This document shows, piece by piece, positions 8,934 through 11,677 of a DNA stretch of 11,677 bases. The stretch spans positions 7,128-18,804 of the forward strand of contig MU119798.1 in NCBI GenBank assembly GCA_014904845.1. Direction: 5' to 3'. The translations under genes were made by a program, and so were the position numbers. Within the stretch, counting starts at the first letter, position 1; each line of letters starts with the position of its first letter. This DNA comes from Acephala macrosclerotiorum. Taxonomy: Eukaryota; Ascomycota; Leotiomycetes; Helotiales; Mollisiaceae. Under the pieces are notes generated by a model that worked only from the letters and a program-made list of their open reading frames with translations, made no database searches and had not been told where the DNA came from.

Positions 8934-9362
8934 AAAAAAATATTAAAAATTTATAATCGAATTAGCGATCAAAAAAATAATGAAAAAAATCAAAAAAAAA
9001 ATTTATTATTTTTTGATCAAAAAAGTTTTTTTGAATTTTTTTAATCGAATAAAATAAACGAAAAATTAATTAAAAAACGTAATTGAAAACGTTTAAAAAA
9101 ATTACGAAATAAAAATATATATAATAAAAAATTTAAATAAAATAAATATTTTAATTTTATTAAAAACAATAAAAAAAATTATAAAAATTTTAATAATTAA
9201 TTTTTTATTATTATTATTGAAAAAATTAAATTTTTTATAGTTTTTATAATAAATAAAAAAAAAAACAATATAAAATTATTATTAAAACTACGAAAAAAAA
9301 ATATAATTACAATTTTTAAATAATTATTTAAAATATTTTTAAAAAAAATCAATAATTTAATT
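8934..9362 (+). pseudogene. Linker between integrase and RT of element 2
   Basis: Copia polyproteins carry a charged, poorly conserved linker here, and the sequence is Lys, Asn and Ile rich with no motif until an EIDGLI-like stretch near 9345. It includes an imperfect inverted repeat (8967-9018). Element 1 aligns only in part (CGTAATTAAAAACG at about 3850 against CGTAATTGAAAACG at about 9077) and has lost about 270 bases between 3628 and 4190. Confidence 0.5.
8967..9018. repeat. Imperfect inverted repeat in the pol linker
   Basis: GATCAAAAAAATAAT (8967-8981) and ATTATTTTTTGATC (9005-9018) are reverse complements apart from one extra A, with a 23-base spacer. A further GATCAAAAAAG continues to the right. 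A-rich arms make chance more likely than for the leader hairpin, but the paired GATC ends are notable. Element 1 shows nothing similar here. Confidence 0.6.
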
Positions 9363-9990
9363 ATAAAAAAAGTTTTTAATTTCGTTTAATACGATTTAAA
9401 TAAATATATTAAAATTCGAATTTTCAATTTGAAATTAATTAATAAAATTAAAAGTAAAATTATTAATACTTTTTACGAAAAATCGAAACTAGTAATTTAA
9501 AAATATAATAATAAAAAAAAAAAATATTTTTATACAATTTTCGATAATTCAAAGAATTAATCAATAATTAATTATTGTTTTAATATTTTTTTTAATTTAA
9601 TTTCTAAGTAAAAAAATTAAAATATAATTTTGTAATATTATTCAAATTTATATTTAATTTACGACAAATTTTTAACGATTTATATTAATACGTTTATCGA
9701 AAAAAAAATTTTATTTATATTTATTAAATACAATTATAATTATTTTGAAATTTTTATATAAAATTACGAAAATAAAAATATATTAATAAATTACGTATTA
9801 TAAGTATTATAAAAAAAAAATATTTATAATTATATTAATATACGATTTTTATTTTTTAATTACGATTATTAAAAAATTATTTAATATTATTAAAATGTAA
9901 ATAAATAATACGTTTATATTAATAAAAAAAAAATATTTTATTCTCGAGAAAAACGAATTTAATAAAATTAAATTTTTAATTAAATTTAAA
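9363..9990 (+). pseudogene. Element 2 reverse transcriptase relic
   Basis: From 9363 one frame gives VFNFV, stop, YDLNK, then KLINKIKSKIIN, TFYEKSKLVI, stop, KYN: the start of the fungal copia RT domain. After an indel in the A tract at about 9505-9524, the next frame (from 9526) gives IFIQFSIIQRINQ (an ILTQSPTIQR block with RIP changes). Block A is FCNIIQ at 9628-9645 (RDITQ in relatives; catalytic Asp GAT now AAT at 9634-9636). KFLYKI (9748-9765) then Y, stop, stop, ITYYKYY (9781-9810) is the KPLYGI and HWW-TYHKHH region with both Trp lost to TAA. M, stop, I, N, N, T (9895-9912) is the QTDDT active-site box with both Asp codons now AAT. LEKNEFNKIKFL follows near 9940-9980. Element 1 keeps the block A Asp. 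Confidence 0.85.
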
Positions 9991-10770
9991 AAAGTTTTAA
10001 TATTAAAAATATTATTAATTTTTAATAAATACATTTTAATTTAATTTGAAAATACAATTTAATTATAATAAAAAAATTAAAATAAAAAAATTAAATTAAT
10101 AAATATTAAATTATTTAATTTTCAAATTAAATATTAAAAACAATATATTATTACAATTTATTAATTTAAAACAATTTTCGATTTGTTTATTATTATTTAA
10201 TACTAAAATTTAATAAAAAAAAAATTATTATATTAAATAAAAAATTAAAATAATAAATTAAAAATTTGAATCGAGAATTTAAATATATTGTTTTCAATTT
10301 ATTTATAGTAAAAATTTTCATTTTTATCGATAATTTATTTGTAAACAATAAAAATTTTAATTTTTAAATTAAATATAAAATTATTTTAATAAATAAACGT
10401 TAATTAAATAATAAAAAATTCGAAATTAAAAAAAATTTCATTTATTATAATTTTATTAAAAATAAACGCGTTATTAAAAACGTTTTAATTTTTAAAATAT
10501 ATAATATAATAAAAAGAATAAATATAATAATTGCAATCGAATTTATTATTAATATAATTATTTAATAATTCGATTTTTTTAAAATTTCAATAATCGTTTA
10601 TATAAATTTATATTTATTATACGAGTATTTAATTAAATTGAAAACGATCAAAAAAAAGTATTTTATGATCGATATTATAGTTTTTTACTAATCGTATAAA
10701 TACAAAAAATTATAAAAAATTCGATAAATTAATAATTAAAATAATTTAACGAATATTATAATAAAATTAA

Positions 10771-10773
<3 letters not shown>
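9991..10773 (+). pseudogene. Element 2 RNase H relic and pol C-terminus
   Basis: YIITIY, stop, FKTIFDLF (10144-10185) corresponds to the YIATICQPEAAFDLSF region. After a frameshift, NREFKYIVFNLF and FIFIDNLFVNNKN (about 10311-10355) match the first RNase H block, with the catalytic Asp GAT intact at 10329-10331. KRVIKNVLIFKIY (about 10468-10505), then YINLYLLYEYLIK (10599-10637, Asp now AAT at 10605-10607) match the TRS-LASELYG and TDS-SLYDCLVK blocks, and YFMIDIIVFYQSYK (10659-10700) matches the LMIDI-RQSY block. The last block reads INN, stop, NNLTNIIIK (10734-10766), the RIP form of the NPADAMTK tail. The domain would degrade the RNA strand of the RNA-DNA hybrid. Coding text ends at a long A run. 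Confidence 0.8.
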
Positions 10774-10839
<66 letters not shown>

Positions 10840-10886
10840 AAAAAAAAAAAAAAAAATATTTATTAAAAAAAAAAATAAAAAAAAAA
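10774..10886. repeat. Long A tract (64 A, then 18 A, then A-rich)
   Basis: An uninterrupted run of 64 A (10774-10837), one T, 18 A (10839-10856), then TATTTATT and more A-rich sequence to about 10886. It starts eight bases after the codons matching the AMTK tail, where relatives continue for some tens of codons. The tract may be slippage expansion of an RIP-made A-rich stretch or an assembly-length uncertainty. A retrotransposon poly(A) tail is less likely because an LTR still lies 3' of it. Confidence 0.85.
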
Positions 10887-11158
10887 AAATTTTACGTTAT
10901 ATTTTGAATTTTGTAATTATTTGATTTATAAAACTAAAAAAAAAAAAATTATTTTAATCTCGATATTTATAACTCTCGACGAATTTCGAGAATAATACTA
11001 GTTTATTAACGTTATTTTTAAAGTTTAATCACATGATTTTTACATTAAAATATTAGCGAGTTTTACGTATTAACGAATTATAATAAAAAAAAAAAAAAAA
11101 AAAAATTTTTTTAAATAATTAAATTAAATTAATTTTTGTTACAAAAAAAAATTACTAG
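10887..11158 (+). other. 3' end of element 2 interior, lightly mutated, no gene seen
   Basis: Sequence between the A tract and the 3' LTR. It keeps several non-CpG C and G (for example AATCACATG at about 11027, TACTAG), unlike most of the window. It contains a 6-bp stem with 6-base loop (TCTCGA 10974-10979, TCGAGA 10986-10991) and another A run near 11082-11104. The end of pol and the untranslated 3' region should be here, but I could not align it. The polypurine tract would lie directly before 11159; the A9 run at about 11142-11150 is the nearest candidate, eight bases short. Confidence 0.4.
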
Positions 11159-11341
11159 TGTGAGTACAATATTAGTTTAGTAGTCACGTGCGATACTAGG
11201 CCAGATCGGGACTAGCGCCGTTTGCATTAGAGTTGAAATTATATTTTTCAATTTTTGTACGTTTATTAAATTTATAATTTATAATTAATTAATAAATTAT
11301 TTAATTTATTTGTTTATTTCGTTTTTAATTTATTATTAATA
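11159..11341 (+). repeat. Element 2 3' LTR
   Basis: Gap-free partner of 5114-5296 (constant offset 6045). It begins TGTGAGTAC where the other has TGTAAATAC, and keeps CpG sites the other lost near its 3' end (and the reverse elsewhere), so the two were mutated independently. The CACGTG motif (11185-11190), the GC-rich core and the TATA-like box (11240-11243) are present. It ends in TA, followed at once by ATAAG, the right candidate target-site copy. Confidence 0.85.
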
Positions 11342-11346
11342 ATAAG
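11342..11346. repeat. Candidate 5-bp target-site duplication, right copy (ATAAG)
   Basis: Partner of ATAAA at 5109-5113; the last base differs as G versus A, an RIP-type change. It fixes the LTR end at 11341. Confidence 0.5.
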
Positions 11347-11526
11347 TATTTTTGATAATACTAATAATAAACGTTATAATAAAATTAATTTTTAATAAAA
11401 TTTAAAAAAAAATTTAAATAATAATTATTTTAAAATACGAATAAAAAAAATAAATCAAAAAAAAAAAATAAAATAAAAAAATAAATAAAAAAAAAAAAAA
11501 ATTTTTATTTATTTAATATTATAATA
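11347..11526 (+). pseudogene. Probable 3' remainder of element 1 pol and untranslated region
   Basis: If element 2 is removed, element 1 should resume here. A frame beginning in the target-site copy reads S-I-F-D-N-T-N-N-K-R-Y-N-K-I-N-F. This has the rhythm of the DAFTKANPNKAL-type C-terminal tail of copia pol, but several residues cannot be explained by RIP. Direct similarity to element 2 just after its NPADAMTK codons is faint. A-rich sequence follows to the probable LTR start. The assignment depends mainly on the nested layout. Confidence 0.35.
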
Positions 11527-11677
11527 ATTTAATTTTTTAAATTTAAAAATTATAAATATTAATATAATATTATATAAATATTATATACGATATTTAATTA
11601 TACGAAATTAATATTATTTTAATTTTATTTTTTTAAATATATTTTTTAAATTTAAAATATATTTTTCAAAATTAATT
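11527..11677 (+). repeat. Probable 3' LTR of element 1 (cut by window end)
   Basis: Repeats about 630-775 in the same orientation, with equal spacing over the last 117 bases and differences that include several transitions (for example ACGTATAATA against ATATACGATA). Having one copy before element 1 pol and one after the nested element fits a pair of LTRs. The copy continues past the window, so its length and any target-site duplication are unknown. Confidence 0.45.

Larger units (their letters stand above)
5114..11341 (+). mobile_element. Element 2: complete-length RIP-mutated Ty1/copia LTR retrotransposon
   Basis: A 6228-bp element bounded by two 183-bp LTRs with TG at the 5' ends and TA (RIP-altered CA) at the 3' ends, flanked by a candidate 5-bp duplication. 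Inside, on the plus strand, are gag-like, protease (weak), pre-integrase, integrase, RT and RNase H relics in copia order (integrase before RT). Total length is normal for copia. It sits inside the RNase H end of the related element 1. It keeps more non-CpG C than element 1, consistent with later arrival and fewer RIP rounds. It cannot make protein: stops run through every domain and the frame shifts between them. Confidence 0.8.

Noticed and set aside
9849..10034. 61-codon open frame on the minus strand, hydrophobic product
   Set aside because: It lies antisense to the RT active-site region of element 2, which is clearly coding on the plus strand. Composition explains it.
1936..10857. Two LINE (non-LTR) copies, the second ending in a poly(A) tail
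   Set aside because: Integrase precedes RT, the motifs are Ty1/copia, and LTRs bound the element. The A run lies inside the element, not at its end.
1936..11341. Tandem array LTR-pol-LTR-pol-LTR sharing one LTR
   Set aside because: Element 1 pol stops before its own C-terminal tail at the LTR, and element 2 has about 390 further bases before its LTR. The 5-bp match across the pair fits a nested insertion better.
1..11677. Mitochondrial or apicomplexan AT-rich DNA
   Set aside because: No organellar genes or tRNAs are seen. CpG-retaining C-to-T decay of copia elements with GC-rich LTR cores points to RIP in a fungal nuclear genome.

Overview
The window is a RIP-degraded, extremely AT-rich block of a filamentous ascomycete (Pezizomycotina) genome. 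No intact gene survives. Nearly every C outside a CpG has become T, and nearly every G outside a CpG has become A. Both strands are full of TAA. This is the footprint of repeat-induced point mutation (RIP) on transposons. I cannot name the species.

Reading through the C-to-T and G-to-A changes shows two copies of one Ty1/copia LTR retrotransposon pol gene, both on the plus strand. The domain order is gag-like, protease, GAG-pre-integrase, integrase, reverse transcriptase (RT), RNase H. Element 2 (5114-11341, 6.2 kb) is complete in outline. It has two 183-bp LTRs that differ only by transitions, a long leader, a gag-like segment (about 6361-7010), a weak protease signature (about 7611), integrase (8130-8933 in a single frame), RT (about 9363-9990) and RNase H (about 10140-10773).

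Element 1 (pol about 1780-5113) is the older host copy. Its pol stops near the RNase H C-terminus exactly where the 5' LTR of element 2 begins. A candidate 5-bp target-site duplication flanks element 2 (ATAAA before, ATAAG after, one RIP-type change apart). Sequence at about 630-775 recurs at about 11527-11677 and is best read as the two LTRs of element 1, so the likely layout is: flank with a 142-bp tandem duplication (1-352), unassigned AT-rich DNA, element 1 5' LTR (about 630 on), element 1 leader and pol, nested element 2, the remaining 3' end of element 1 (11347-11526), and its 3' LTR running off the window.

Points of real interest are the CpG-sparing form of RIP, a roughly 55-bp GC-rich core in both element 2 LTRs that kept its non-CpG cytosines, the perfect 142-bp tandem duplication, a 64-base A run where the pol C-terminus should be, and a 14-bp perfect hairpin in the leader. 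I found no novel gene system, tRNA, rRNA or CRISPR array.
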